Below are positions 1-6,999 of a DNA stretch of 64,000 nucleotides, piece by piece; the first letter of the stretch is position 1; every line of letters begins with the position of its first letter. Made by a program: the position numbers and the translations under genes. This stretch comes from Delftia tsuruhatensis (lineage in GTDB: Bacteria; Pseudomonadota; Gammaproteobacteria; Burkholderiales; Burkholderiaceae_C). The stretch covers positions 3,080,501-3,144,500 of the forward strand of contig NZ_LR813084.1 in NCBI RefSeq assembly GCF_903815225.1, read 5' to 3'. The notes beneath the pieces were generated by a model. That model worked only from the letters and a program-made list of their open reading frames with translations. It made no database searches and was not told the origin of the DNA.

Positions 1-257
1 TCGTGCGTGAGCCGCAACTGGGCCGCCGTGGGCACCTGGATCACGAACAGGCCGCTTTGCTCGACCAGCGCCCGCGTGGCGGTGGCCTTGTCGAGGACCA
101 CGGTGAGCTTGGGCGGGGCGAAGTCCAGCGCGCAGCACCAGGCCGCGGCCATGACGTTGTCCACGCCGTCGTGGCGGGCGGAGACCAGGACCGTGGGGCC
201 GTGGTTGATCAGGCGGTAGGACTTGGAGAGATCGACCGGGGCGATAGGGGCAGGCAT
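1..257 (-). CDS. Flavin reductase-like (FMN-binding split barrel) protein, 3' end missing
   Basis: The reading frame starts at ATG 257 on the minus strand and runs off the left edge, leaving about 85 codons. The N-terminus (MPAPIAPVDLSKSYRLINHG, then PTVLVSARHDG and NVMAAAWCCALDF) matches the start of flavin-reductase-like proteins of the DIM6/NTAB class. These bind FMN in a split beta-barrel and either reduce flavin for a partner enzyme or act as flavoenzymes themselves. The region NVMAAAWC followed by PPKLTVVLDKATATRALVE is the usual early flavin-site stretch. It is the last visible gene of a minus-strand series behind the Old Yellow Enzyme gene, starting 28 bases after the NAD(P)-binding gene ends, so co-transcription is likely. 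The substrate cannot be told. Confidence 0.8.
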   Translation of the reverse strand, partial: MPAPIAPVDLSKSYRLINHGPTVLVSARHDGVDNVMAAAWCCALDFAPPKLTVVLDKATATRALVEQSGLFVIQVPTAAQLRLTH

Positions 258-284
258 TCAGGAATCCTGTGAATCACGGGGAAG

Positions 285-917
285 TCATTCGGCCAGCGCC
301 TCGGAGCCCACGGCATGGACACCGGGCTCGGCGCGCAGCGCCGCGTCGACCAGGGCCTGGGCGATGCGGTGGGCGGGATTGAGCCGCCAGCGCCGGGGCA
401 GCAGCGGTCCCAGCGCGCCCAGCACGGTGACCATGGCGCGCTCGCCCGCGCGGTGCTCGGTGCGCGGGCCGCTGATGAGGCCGGGACGAACGAAGGTGAG
501 CGAGGTGAAGCCTTCTCCTTGCAGGTCATGCTCCAGCTCGCCCTTGACGCGGTTGTAGAAGATGCGCGATCGCGCATCGGCACCCATGGCCGAGTTCAGC
601 ACATAGGTCGGTGTGCCGTGGCGCCGCGCAAGGCGGGCGGCCAGCAGTGGATAGTCATGGTCCACGCGCCGGAAGGCGGCCTGGCTGCCCGCCGTCCTGA
701 TGGTGGTGCCCAGCGTGCAGACCACGGCGTCGGCCTGCCACCAGTCGGCGTCTTCGGGCAGGTGCTCGAAATCGACGACGGGGGCGGACAATTGGGGATG
801 CGATGGCAGCGCCCGGCGTACCGGGGCCACCACGCGGGTGATGCGGCTGTCGGCCAGGGCCTGTTGCAGCACCTGGCTGCCCACCAGGCCGGTGGCGCCC
901 ACGATCAGCAGTTGCAT
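285..917 (-). CDS. NAD(P)-binding Rossmann-fold protein (atypical SDR, NAD(P)H-binding family)
   Basis: This 210-residue protein opens with the nucleotide-binding pattern GATGLVGSQVL at residues 7-17. It carries the SDR-like YNRVKGELE (Tyr-x-x-x-Lys) near the middle, followed by RPGLISGPR. That layout fits the atypical short-chain dehydrogenases annotated as NAD(P)H-binding, HTATIP2/TIP30-like or epimerase-like proteins. There is no membrane segment or export signal, so it is cytosolic. It lies 66 bases downstream of the Old Yellow Enzyme gene on the same strand and probably belongs to the same TetR-controlled unit. A role in reducing reactive carbonyl or quinone compounds would fit the company, but that is inference. 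Confidence 0.85.
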   Translation of the reverse strand: MQLLIVGATGLVGSQVLQQALADSRITRVVAPVRRALPSHPQLSAPVVDFEHLPEDADWWQADAVVCTLGTTIRTAGSQAAFRRVDHDYPLLAARLARRHGTPTYVLNSAMGADARSRIFYNRVKGELEHDLQGEGFTSLTFVRPGLISGPRTEHRAGERAMVTVLGALGPLLPRRWRLNPAHRIAQALVDAALRAEPGVHAVGSEALAE

Positions 918-983
918 GGCTTGGTCCTTTGATGCGAACGCAGAACGGCCAGTGTGCCGCAGATCGTGGGGCGGTTGGCCCGC

Positions 984-2084
984 TCAGGCGGCCACCGGCC
1001 AGTCGGTATAGCCCTGGGCGCCGCCACCGTAGTAGGCCTCGTGCGGCGCCACGGCCAGTTCCTTGCCGTGGCGCAGGCGCGCCACCAGGTCGGGGTTGGC
1101 GATGAAGGGGCGGCCGATGGCCACGGCATCGACCAGGCCCTTGGCACGGCGGTCCATGGCCAGTGCCAGGTCATAGCCGTTGTTGCCCATGTAGGCGCCG
1201 TCGAAGAGCTTGCGCAGCGCGTCCAGGTCCACGCCGGGCGGCAGTTCGCGCGAGCCGCCGGTGGCGCCTTCCACGAAGTGCAGGTAGGCCAGGCCGAAGC
1301 GGTTGAGCTGGGGGATGAGGTAGCCATAGAGCGCCATCACATCGCTGTCCAGAGGGGTGTTGCCGGCATTGGGCGTCACGGGCGACAGGCGGATGCCCAC
1401 GCGGTCCGCGCCCCAGACCTTGGCCACGGTGTCGGTGACTTCCAGCGTCAGTCGCGCGCGGTTCTCGATGCTTCCGCCATAGGCGTCGCCACGGTGGTTG
1501 GTGGAGTCGCGCAGGAACTGGTCCAGCAGGTAGCCGTTGGCCGAATGCACTTCGACGCCGTCGAAGCCCGCGCGCTTGGCGCACTCGGCCGCGTGGCGGT
1601 ACTGCTCGATGATGCCGGGGATTTCGCCGGTTTCCAGGGCGCGGGGCATGGAGACCTCGGCCACGCCCTTGGGGGTGAAGGTCACGCCCTCGGCCTTGAT
1701 GGCGGAGGGGGCCACGGGGGCGGCCCCGCCGGGCTGCAGGTCCACATGCGAGTAGCGACCCACATGCCACAGCTGGGCGACGATCTTGCCGCCGGCCGCG
1801 TGCACGGCGTCGGTGACCTTCTTCCAGCCGGCGACCTGTTCCTCGGTCCAGATGCCGGGCGTGAGGTTGTAGCCGCGGCCCTGGGCCGAGATGTTGACGG
1901 CTTCGCTGATCAGCAGGCCCGCGCTGGCGCGCTGGGCATAGTAGGCGGCATGCAGTTCGGTGGGCACGCCGTCCTCGCCTGCGCGGCTGCGCGTCAGCGG
2001 GGCCATCACGAAGCGGTTGGCCAGGGACAGGCCGCCCAGTCGGGCGGGGGAAAACAGATCGGTGTGGAGGCTGTGGTCAATCAT
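984..2084 (-). CDS. nemA: Old Yellow Enzyme family alkene reductase (NemA-like)
   Basis: The protein has 366 residues, almost the length of E. coli NemA (365). It begins with the typical LFSPARLGGLSLANRFVMAPLTRSR-type opening (the LANRFVMAPLTRSR part is clear). The catalytic His and Asn lie in HSANGYLLDQF, followed by the RDSTNHRGDAYGGS and ENRARL blocks and a phosphate-binding FIANPDLVARL near the C-terminus. These enzymes use FMN and NAD(P)H to reduce activated alkenes, N-ethylmaleimide, quinones and nitro compounds. An operator copy lies 47 bases upstream and a NemR-like TetR gene lies just beyond it, as in the nemRA arrangement. The leader has no clear Shine-Dalgarno sequence and is unusually pyrimidine-rich. 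The family call is firm; the exact substrate is unknown. Confidence 0.92.
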   Translation of the reverse strand: MIDHSLHTDLFSPARLGGLSLANRFVMAPLTRSRAGEDGVPTELHAAYYAQRASAGLLISEAVNISAQGRGYNLTPGIWTEEQVAGWKKVTDAVHAAGGKIVAQLWHVGRYSHVDLQPGGAAPVAPSAIKAEGVTFTPKGVAEVSMPRALETGEIPGIIEQYRHAAECAKRAGFDGVEVHSANGYLLDQFLRDSTNHRGDAYGGSIENRARLTLEVTDTVAKVWGADRVGIRLSPVTPNAGNTPLDSDVMALYGYLIPQLNRFGLAYLHFVEGATGGSRELPPGVDLDALRKLFDGAYMGNNGYDLALAMDRRAKGLVDAVAIGRPFIANPDLVARLRHGKELAVAPHEAYYGGGAQGYTDWPVAA

Positions 2085-2091
2085 GGTGTGT

Positions 2092-2128
2092 GGAGGTGGT
2101 GGTTGAAGAAAGGAGGTGGTGATTGAAG
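2092..2128. repeat. 17-bp imperfect direct duplication in the alkene reductase leader
   Basis: Two copies (2092-2108 and 2112-2128) differ at one base and sit 20 bases apart. Read on the transcribed minus strand they give a CU-rich leader. It includes CACCTCCTTTCT (2107-2118), which equals the 3' tail of 16S rRNA in many proteobacteria. Confidence 0.8.
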
Positions 2129-2130
2129 TT

Positions 2131-2147
2131 GACCAGTCGTCTACAAG
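2131..2147. promoter_or_regulatory. Putative NemR-type operator, copy 1 (upstream of alkene reductase)
   Basis: The sequence gaccagtcgtctacaag contains the inverted half-sites GAC and GTC separated by five bases. It resembles the TAGAC/GTCTA-type sites bound by NemR-like TetR proteins. An identical 17-bp copy lies before the tetR gene at 2787-2803. It sits between the regulator's stop codon and the reductase start, so it would give the reductase its own repressible promoter. Confidence 0.7.
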
Positions 2148-2179
2148 CAGGGCAAATAAAAAGCGGCGGCCGGGCCTGC

Positions 2180-2761
2180 TCAGCCCAGCAGCCGCCTGGT
2201 GGAGACAAGGGCTGCGGCGAACGGCTCTTCATGCCGGCCCAGCTTGGACAGCAGGGAGGCGCCCAGCCAGAGCTGGTACAGCGATTCCGCGAGCACGGCA
2301 GGCGCCAGCGTGGAGGTGATCGATCCATCGGCCTGGCCGGCCTGCACGCAGTGCGTGAGGCGGTTGATGATGGCGTCGGTGCCGGTGCGCAGCACGGAGC
2401 GCATGTCGTCGGACAGGTCGCAGACCTCGGGGCCCAGCTTGACCACGAGGCACTGGCCCCCGGCCTGGGCCGAGCACTGATTGCGCGTCCAGTGGCGGAA
2501 ATAGCTCATCAGCCGCGTGATGGCCGGATCGGGCGTCTCCATGAGTGCGTCGATCTTGGCCAGGTACTCGTCGAAGTATTCCTGCAGCAGGGCCTGGCCG
2601 AACTCTTCCTTGGACTTGAAGTAGTAGTAGAAGGACCCCTTGGGCACGCCCGCGGCCGCGACCACCTCGGCCAGGCCGACGGCCGTATAGCCTTTCTGGG
2701 TCATCAGCGCCTTGGCCACATCGAGGATGTGCTGGCGTGTTTCCTGGGCGGGTTTCTTCAT
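2180..2761 (-). CDS. nemR: TetR/AcrR family regulator, NemR-like electrophile sensor
   Basis: The frame extends further upstream, but ATG 2761 (MKKPAQETRQHILD) gives the normal TetR N-terminus and 193 residues. The longer start would overlap the operator. The helix-turn-helix is at residues 28-53 (GLAEVVAAAGVPKGSFYYYF). The ligand domain holds Cys96, Cys104 and Cys114 in NQCSAQ, GGQCLVVKLG and EVCDLSDDM. This block resembles the NemR region with the redox-active cysteine (Cys106 in E. coli), which senses hypochlorous acid, methylglyoxal and quinones. It is followed on the same strand by the alkene reductase gene and has an operator copy in its own promoter, so autorepression is likely. The NemR assignment rests on these motifs and on context. 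Confidence 0.85.
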   Translation of the reverse strand: MKKPAQETRQHILDVAKALMTQKGYTAVGLAEVVAAAGVPKGSFYYYFKSKEEFGQALLQEYFDEYLAKIDALMETPDPAITRLMSYFRHWTRNQCSAQAGGQCLVVKLGPEVCDLSDDMRSVLRTGTDAIINRLTHCVQAGQADGSITSTLAPAVLAESLYQLWLGASLLSKLGRHEEPFAAALVSTRRLLG

Positions 2762-2786
2762 GGGATGGAAGTCTAATGCAAAAACC

Positions 2787-2803
2787 GACCAGTCGTCTAC
2801 AAG
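2787..2803. promoter_or_regulatory. Putative NemR-type operator, copy 2 (upstream of the tetR gene)
   Basis: This is a perfect 17-base copy of the site at 2131-2147. It lies in the 49-base gap between the LysR stop codon (2811) and the TetR start (2761). That gap must hold the tetR promoter unless transcription enters from lysR, so the site supports autoregulation. Confidence 0.7.
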
Positions 2804-2810
2804 TTTTGAT

Positions 2811-3737
2811 TCATGCTGCGGAGGCATCTCCGGGGCGGATCACGCGTGCCAGCCCCATCCGGTCGCCCAGAAAGTCGATCAGGGTCCGCGTGGCCGCCGA
2901 CTGGAAGCGGTTGGGCATGTAGAGCATGAACATGCGTCCCTGGTTGATGTGGAATTCATGGTCGCACATGCCCGGCACGATGCGGCCTTGCCGTATCGGC
3001 TCGCGCACCATGTAGTCCGGCACCAGCCCCACGCCGAGGCCGGACGCGATGCAGTCGCACAGGAAGGGGTAGCTGCGCGACATCAGCGTGGGCGTGATGT
3101 CCAGTTCCTGCAGGGGCTGGCCGACCTTGGCGACCTGCACCCGCACCCGGCCGCTTTCCCCGCCGGAGGTGATCAGGGGCGTGCGCTGCAGCTCGGACGG
3201 CGTCTGCGGCATGCGGTGCTCGCGCAGCCAGTCGCTGGAGGCGCACAGGCTGTAGCGCACGGGGCCCATGTCGCGTGCCACCAGCATGGGCGGCGGGTCG
3301 GACATGACGCGGATGGCGATGTCCACGCTGTCCTTGAGCAGGTTGTCGATGAAGTTCTCCAGGCGGATGTCCAGCACCACCTGGGGATGGCGGCGCTTGA
3401 ACTCGATCAGCCAGGGCGCCATGACCAGGTGGCCATAGCCGGTGGGCACGCTCAGGCCGATCTTTCCCGAGATCTCGTCCGTGCTGCTCTGAGCCAGGTC
3501 GCGCACGAGTTCGGCTTCGTCGAGGATGTTGCGCGCATGGCGGTAGATGCGCCGGCCGACCTCGGTGGCCTCCACGCCCTGGGGCGTGCGGCGCAGCAGC
3601 GAGGCGCCCAGGGACTTTTCCAGCCGGGCCAGGTGATAGCTCACGTTGGCCCGCGACATGTTCAAGAACTTTGCCGCCTGGCTCAGATTTCCGTGCTCGA
3701 TGATCTGGACCAGGATGTTGAATGCGAGGAGATCCAT
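2811..3737 (-). CDS. LysR family transcriptional regulator
   Basis: This 308-residue protein has a standard LysR N-terminal winged helix. NLSQAAKFLNMSRANVSYHL at residues 17-36 is the helix-turn-helix, followed by LEKSLGASLLRR. The C-terminal part reads as a substrate-binding-like effector domain (IGLSVPTGYGHLVMAPWL and onward), and NFIDNLLKDSVDIAIRV is typical of the class. It is divergent from the Bug receptor gene, with 131 bases between them. That spacer holds an array of TGTCAA half-sites likely to be its operator. LysR-Bug-catabolic gene arrangements are very common in Comamonadaceae, so it probably controls the receptor and the acyl-CoA synthetase. The inducer is unknown. Confidence 0.92.
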   Translation of the reverse strand: MDLLAFNILVQIIEHGNLSQAAKFLNMSRANVSYHLARLEKSLGASLLRRTPQGVEATEVGRRIYRHARNILDEAELVRDLAQSSTDEISGKIGLSVPTGYGHLVMAPWLIEFKRRHPQVVLDIRLENFIDNLLKDSVDIAIRVMSDPPPMLVARDMGPVRYSLCASSDWLREHRMPQTPSELQRTPLITSGGESGRVRVQVAKVGQPLQELDITPTLMSRSYPFLCDCIASGLGVGLVPDYMVREPIRQGRIVPGMCDHEFHINQGRMFMLYMPNRFQSAATRTLIDFLGDRMGLARVIRPGDASAA

Positions 3738-3756
3738 GCGTGGAAAACAGCAAGGG

Positions 3757-3802
3757 TGTCAATATTGTTTGACATGATGTCAATCGGCGCCGCCATTGTC
3801 AA
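3757..3802. promoter_or_regulatory. TGTCAA half-site array, probable LysR operator
   Basis: TGTCAA-6-TTGACA forms a perfect inverted repeat at 3757-3774. Two further direct TGTCAA copies lie at 3778-3783 and 3797-3802. The direct copies are 21 and 19 bases apart, about two helical turns each. They lie in the spacer between the divergent LysR and Bug genes, as expected for recognition and activation sites of a LysR regulator. Confidence 0.6.
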
Positions 3803-3868
3803 AGCAGGAGCACTGGGCAGAATGGCCTGGACGGACACCATCCACAGAGCAATATCCAAGGAGACAAG

Positions 3869-4870
3869 ATGGCAGGAAAGACAAGACGGCAGGCCTTGGC
3901 GGCAGGCCTGGCACTGGGCATGGCCGCGTTCGCGGCACCGGGCGGATCGGCACTGGCCGACACGGGCGCATGGCCCGACAAGCCCATCCGCCTGGTGGTT
4001 CCCTTCCCGCCGGGCGGGCCCACCGACGGCGCGGCGCGCGTCTACGCCGAGGCACTGGCCCGGCAACTCGGTCAGCCGGTGGTGATCGAGAACAGGCCCG
4101 GCGCTTCGGGCGCGGTGGCGGCGGGCCAGTTCCGCGCGGCGGCGCCCGATGGCTACACGCTGATGATGATGGTCACGCCCACCATCATGGCGCCGCACTT
4201 CTTCAAGAACGTCAAGTTCCATCCGGCCGCGGACTTCGCCTCGGTCACCAAGATCTATGACCTGCCCAATGTGATCGCGGTCAATGCCCAGTCCTTGCCG
4301 AAGGTGACGGACCTCAAGTCCCTTTTCCAGTACGCCAGGGCGCAGCCCGCGACCCTGGACTACACCAGCTCCGGCGCGGGCAGCTCGGGCCATCTGAGCA
4401 TGGAACTGATGAAGTCGGCCAGGTTGCACACCATGCAGCACGTGGCCTACAAGGGCAGTGCGCCTGCCATGAACGACACGCTGGGCGGCGTGGTGCCCGT
4501 GATCTACGCGGACATGGTTTCGGCGTTGCCCCATGTCCGCAGCGGGCGCCTGAGGGCGCTGGCCGTGGGAACGCCCCAGCGGGTGAAGGCGCTCGATGGC
4601 GTGCAGACCATGGCCGAGCAGGGCTTTGGCGGCTATGAAGCCTCGTCCTGGGGCGGCCTGGTGGCGCCCAGGGACACGCCGCGCGCCATCATCGACAAAC
4701 TCAGCGCCACCTCGCGCCAGCTGCTGGCCACCGACGAGGTGCGTGAACGCTTCGAGAAGATCGGCGTGGCGGCAGCCTACCTCGGTCCCCAGGACACCGA
4801 GGCCCTGATCCGCAGCGACTACACGCGCTGGGGCGAGGTCGTGCGCACCAACGGCCTGGGCGCGGAATGA
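3869..4870 (+). CDS. Tripartite tricarboxylate transporter-type substrate-binding protein (Bug/TctC family)
   Basis: The 333-residue protein starts at ATG 3869 behind the ribosome-binding site aaggagac. It has a twin-basic N-terminus (KTRRQ) followed by a hydrophobic segment ending in SALAD, which is an export signal. The mature start WPDKPIRLVVPFPPGGPTDGAARV is the classical Bug opening, and RPGASGAVAAGQFRAAAPDGYTL is the second conserved block. These periplasmic proteins bind carboxylates or aromatic acids. They are often orphan sensors or receptors without the TctAB membrane parts, and none are present here. The gene is followed after four bases by an acyl-CoA synthetase, suggesting that the bound ligand is an organic acid activated to its CoA ester. 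Confidence 0.93.
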   Translation: MAGKTRRQALAAGLALGMAAFAAPGGSALADTGAWPDKPIRLVVPFPPGGPTDGAARVYAEALARQLGQPVVIENRPGASGAVAAGQFRAAAPDGYTLMMMVTPTIMAPHFFKNVKFHPAADFASVTKIYDLPNVIAVNAQSLPKVTDLKSLFQYARAQPATLDYTSSGAGSSGHLSMELMKSARLHTMQHVAYKGSAPAMNDTLGGVVPVIYADMVSALPHVRSGRLRALAVGTPQRVKALDGVQTMAEQGFGGYEASSWGGLVAPRDTPRAIIDKLSATSRQLLATDEVRERFEKIGVAAAYLGPQDTEALIRSDYTRWGEVVRTNGLGAE

Positions 4871-4874
4871 GGCC

Positions 4875-6794
4875 ATGGCCCTGACACAACCCATGCCGCA
4901 ATCCATGTTCCGGCCGCTGCGGGCCGTGCGCAGCCTGGCCGATGTCGAAGCCATCGAAAGCCGGCCCATGGCCGAACTGGTCACGGCGTCCTCGGTCCAC
5001 GACATCTTCCGCAATTCGGCCCGAGAGCATGGCCAGGGCAGGGCGCTGAGCTTTCTGCCCCGCGCCGACAGCGTGGACGACGCGGTCCACCTGAGCTATG
5101 CCGAGCTGCTGTGCCGCATCCACCAGACCGCCAATGCCCTGCATGCGCTGGGCATGGGCCCCGACGACGCCGTGGCCATCCTGCTGCCCGGCTGTGCCGA
5201 GTACCACTTCGCGCTGTGGGGCGGCGAGGTGGCCGGCATCGTGCAGCCCGTCAACCCGCTGCTGAGCGTGGAGAAGATCTCCGCACTGATCCGGACCACC
5301 GGGGCGCGCTTTCTGATTGCCTGGGCGGATGAGGACGATGCCGGCATCCGCGACAAGGTGGCGGCGCTGGATGCGGACTTCACGCATGTGCTCTGGGTTT
5401 CGCATGAGGGCAATGCGCCGCGTATGCAGGGCCTGCGCTGGCCCTGCGGCGACCTGCATGCGGCCATGGCCGCGCAGCCCGGCGACCGGCTGGTGAGCGG
5501 CCGCCAGGTCCGGCCCGGCGATGTGGCCGCCTTCTTTCACACCGGGGGCACGACGGGCGCGCCCAAGATCGCCGTACAGACCCATGGCGCCCAGGTCTAC
5601 ACCGCCTGGGCCAGCGTGCAGATGCAGGGCCTGAACACGGACGACCGCACCATCAACGGCTATCCGCTGTTCCATGTGGCCGGCGTGCTGCCGGGCTCGC
5701 TGGCCTGCTTCTCGGCCGGGGCCCAGGTCATCATCCCGACCACGGGGCTGTTCCGCAACAAGGCCGTGATCGCCGCGTTCTGGCGCCTGGTGGCGCAATG
5801 GCGGCCCACGCTGATGTCGGCCGTGCCGACCGTGCTGGCGGCGCTGGCGGAGGTGCCCCTGGACGGAGCGGATGTCTCCTCGATCCGCTACTTCCGCACG
5901 GGAGCGGCGCCGCTGTCGCCCGAGGTCGCTGCGCGTTTCAAGGCCCACAGCGGCTTTCATGTGCACGAGAGCCTGGGCATGACCGAGATGACGGGCATCT
6001 CCACGATCACGCCGCCGGGCCTGCATGCGGCGGCCGGCCATGTGGGCCTGCGCCTGCCGTTCGCGCGCCTGGCCGTGCGCCGCATGGGGCCGGACGGACG
6101 GCCCACGCCGGAGCAGGCCGCGCCCGGCGAGACCGGCATGGTGCTGTTCCGGTCGCCCAATCTGTTCTCCGGCTACCTGGGAGGCGTGGAGCGCGGCGGC
6201 TACCTGACGGAGGACGGCTGGCTGATCACGGGCGACCTGGGTTCGGTCGGCGCCGACGGCCTGCTGCGGCTGCGCGGTCGTTCCAAGGACGTGATCATCC
6301 GCAGCGGCCACAACATCGATCCCCAGGTCATCGAGCAGGCGCTGGAGCGCCACCCGGCCGTCAAGGCCTGTGCCGCCGTGGGCGCGCCCGATCCCTATGC
6401 GGGGGAGGTGCCCGTGGCCTTCGTGGCACTGCATCCCGGGGCCCGGGCCGACGAGGCGTCGCTGCTGGCCTTTGCCTCGGCCGGCGTGGACGAGGCGCCG
6501 GCACGGCCGCGCTATGTGCGCATCCTGGATGCGCTGCCCACCACCAACGTCGGCAAGGTCTACAAGCCGCGCATGCGCAGCATGGCCTGTGAAGCCTATG
6601 CCCGGACCCTGGTCGAGCAGATCCACGGGCGGCGAGGCCTGGACCTGGCGCCCGGCGCCGGAGCCACCCACACGGAAGGCGAGGGCTTCGTGCTGCGCAC
6701 CGGCAGCACGCATGCCGACCGCAGGCCCTGGATGGAGTTGGCGCAGGCCCTGTCCTTCATCGGCGAACCCGTACGCATCGACGATGGCATCTGA
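4875..6794 (+). CDS. AMP-dependent acyl-CoA synthetase/ligase
   Basis: The 639-residue protein belongs to the adenylate-forming (ANL) superfamily. The P-loop-like motif HTGGTTGAPKIAVQTH is near residue 220. NGYPLFHVAGVLPG follows, then HESLGMTEMTGI (motif A5-like), LITGDLGSVGADGLLRLRGR (A7/A8 hinge) and TTNVGKVYKPRMR with the catalytic lysine (A10). It would activate a carboxylic acid to acyl-AMP and then to acyl-CoA in the cytosol. At 639 residues it is longer than the usual 500-560, with extra sequence at both ends. ATG 4875 follows the Bug stop by four bases, so the two genes are coupled. The substrate cannot be deduced, but the neighbours suggest one imported from outside. Confidence 0.92.
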   Translation: MALTQPMPQSMFRPLRAVRSLADVEAIESRPMAELVTASSVHDIFRNSAREHGQGRALSFLPRADSVDDAVHLSYAELLCRIHQTANALHALGMGPDDAVAILLPGCAEYHFALWGGEVAGIVQPVNPLLSVEKISALIRTTGARFLIAWADEDDAGIRDKVAALDADFTHVLWVSHEGNAPRMQGLRWPCGDLHAAMAAQPGDRLVSGRQVRPGDVAAFFHTGGTTGAPKIAVQTHGAQVYTAWASVQMQGLNTDDRTINGYPLFHVAGVLPGSLACFSAGAQVIIPTTGLFRNKAVIAAFWRLVAQWRPTLMSAVPTVLAALAEVPLDGADVSSIRYFRTGAAPLSPEVAARFKAHSGFHVHESLGMTEMTGISTITPPGLHAAAGHVGLRLPFARLAVRRMGPDGRPTPEQAAPGETGMVLFRSPNLFSGYLGGVERGGYLTEDGWLITGDLGSVGADGLLRLRGRSKDVIIRSGHNIDPQVIEQALERHPAVKACAAVGAPDPYAGEVPVAFVALHPGARADEASLLAFASAGVDEAPARPRYVRILDALPTTNVGKVYKPRMRSMACEAYARTLVEQIHGRRGLDLAPGAGATHTEGEGFVLRTGSTHADRRPWMELAQALSFIGEPVRIDDGI

Positions 6795-6797
6795 GTA

Positions 6798-6821
6798 CGG
6801 ATCTGCTGGGGGACAGATCCG
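6798..6821 (+). terminator. Stem-loop after the acyl-CoA synthetase gene
   Basis: CGGATCTG and CAGATCCG form a perfect 8-bp stem around an 8-base loop, starting four bases after the stop codon. No T-run follows, so it may stabilise the 3' end or act with Rho. Confidence 0.5.
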
Positions 6822-6865
6822 CGAATGGTGGTTGCCTTGCCTCATTGGCGTGTCCGTTGCGCATA

Positions 6866-6886
6866 GAATGCAAACAATTCGCATTC
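6866..6886. promoter_or_regulatory. Fur-box-like inverted repeat before the DUF4198 leader
   Basis: GAATGC and GCATTC arms flank a nine-base centre. The inner 19 bases, aatgcaaacaattcgcatt, match themselves on the other strand at 14 of 18 arm positions. They look like the degenerate A/T-rich Fur sites of betaproteobacteria. The downstream gene is of a type often found with metal-uptake receptors, which fits iron or another metal as the signal. Confidence 0.55.
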
Positions 6887-6887
6887 A

Positions 6888-6989
6888 ATGAACCAGCGGC
6901 ACAGCGGCACAGCGGCACAGCGTGCCCCTGTGAAGAACGCCCCTGCCGTCGGCCCGCAATCGTGCCGGCGGCTGTTTTTTGTCCCTTGA
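6888..6989 (+). CDS. Possible 33-residue leader peptide
   Basis: An ATG two bases after the Fur-like box opens a 33-codon frame rich in Arg, Ala and Pro. Its TGA (6987-6989) overlaps the ribosome-binding region of the following gene. The frame contains an 8-bp tandem repeat and crosses the terminator-like hairpin. No clear ribosome-binding site precedes it, so translation is unproven. If translated, it could couple ribosome movement to the hairpin. Confidence 0.25.
   Translation: MNQRHSGTAAQRAPVKNAPAVGPQSCRRLFFVP
6894..6922 (+). repeat. 8-bp tandem repeat (cagcggca, about 3.6 copies)
   Basis: Three exact copies of cagcggca and a partial fourth lie in the untranslated leader of the DUF4198 gene. 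A period of 8 is not a multiple of three, so slippage here would shift the frame of any leader peptide. Confidence 0.85.
6945..6980 (+). terminator. Terminator-like hairpin inside the DUF4198 leader
   Basis: gccgtcggc and gccggcggc pair over nine positions with one G-T pair around a ten-base loop. They are followed by tg and a run of six T. The structure ends about 20 bases before the start codon, so it is placed as a leader attenuator rather than as the end of the previous gene, which has its own stem-loop. Confidence 0.5.
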
Positions 6990-6999
6990 GGAAGCAGCA

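Noticed and set aside
4701-6884. Minus-strand open frame of over 700 codons across the acyl-CoA synthetase
   Set aside because: The plus-strand enzyme has all family motifs. The antisense translation is repetitive in Arg, Gly and His and lacks a signal or fold.
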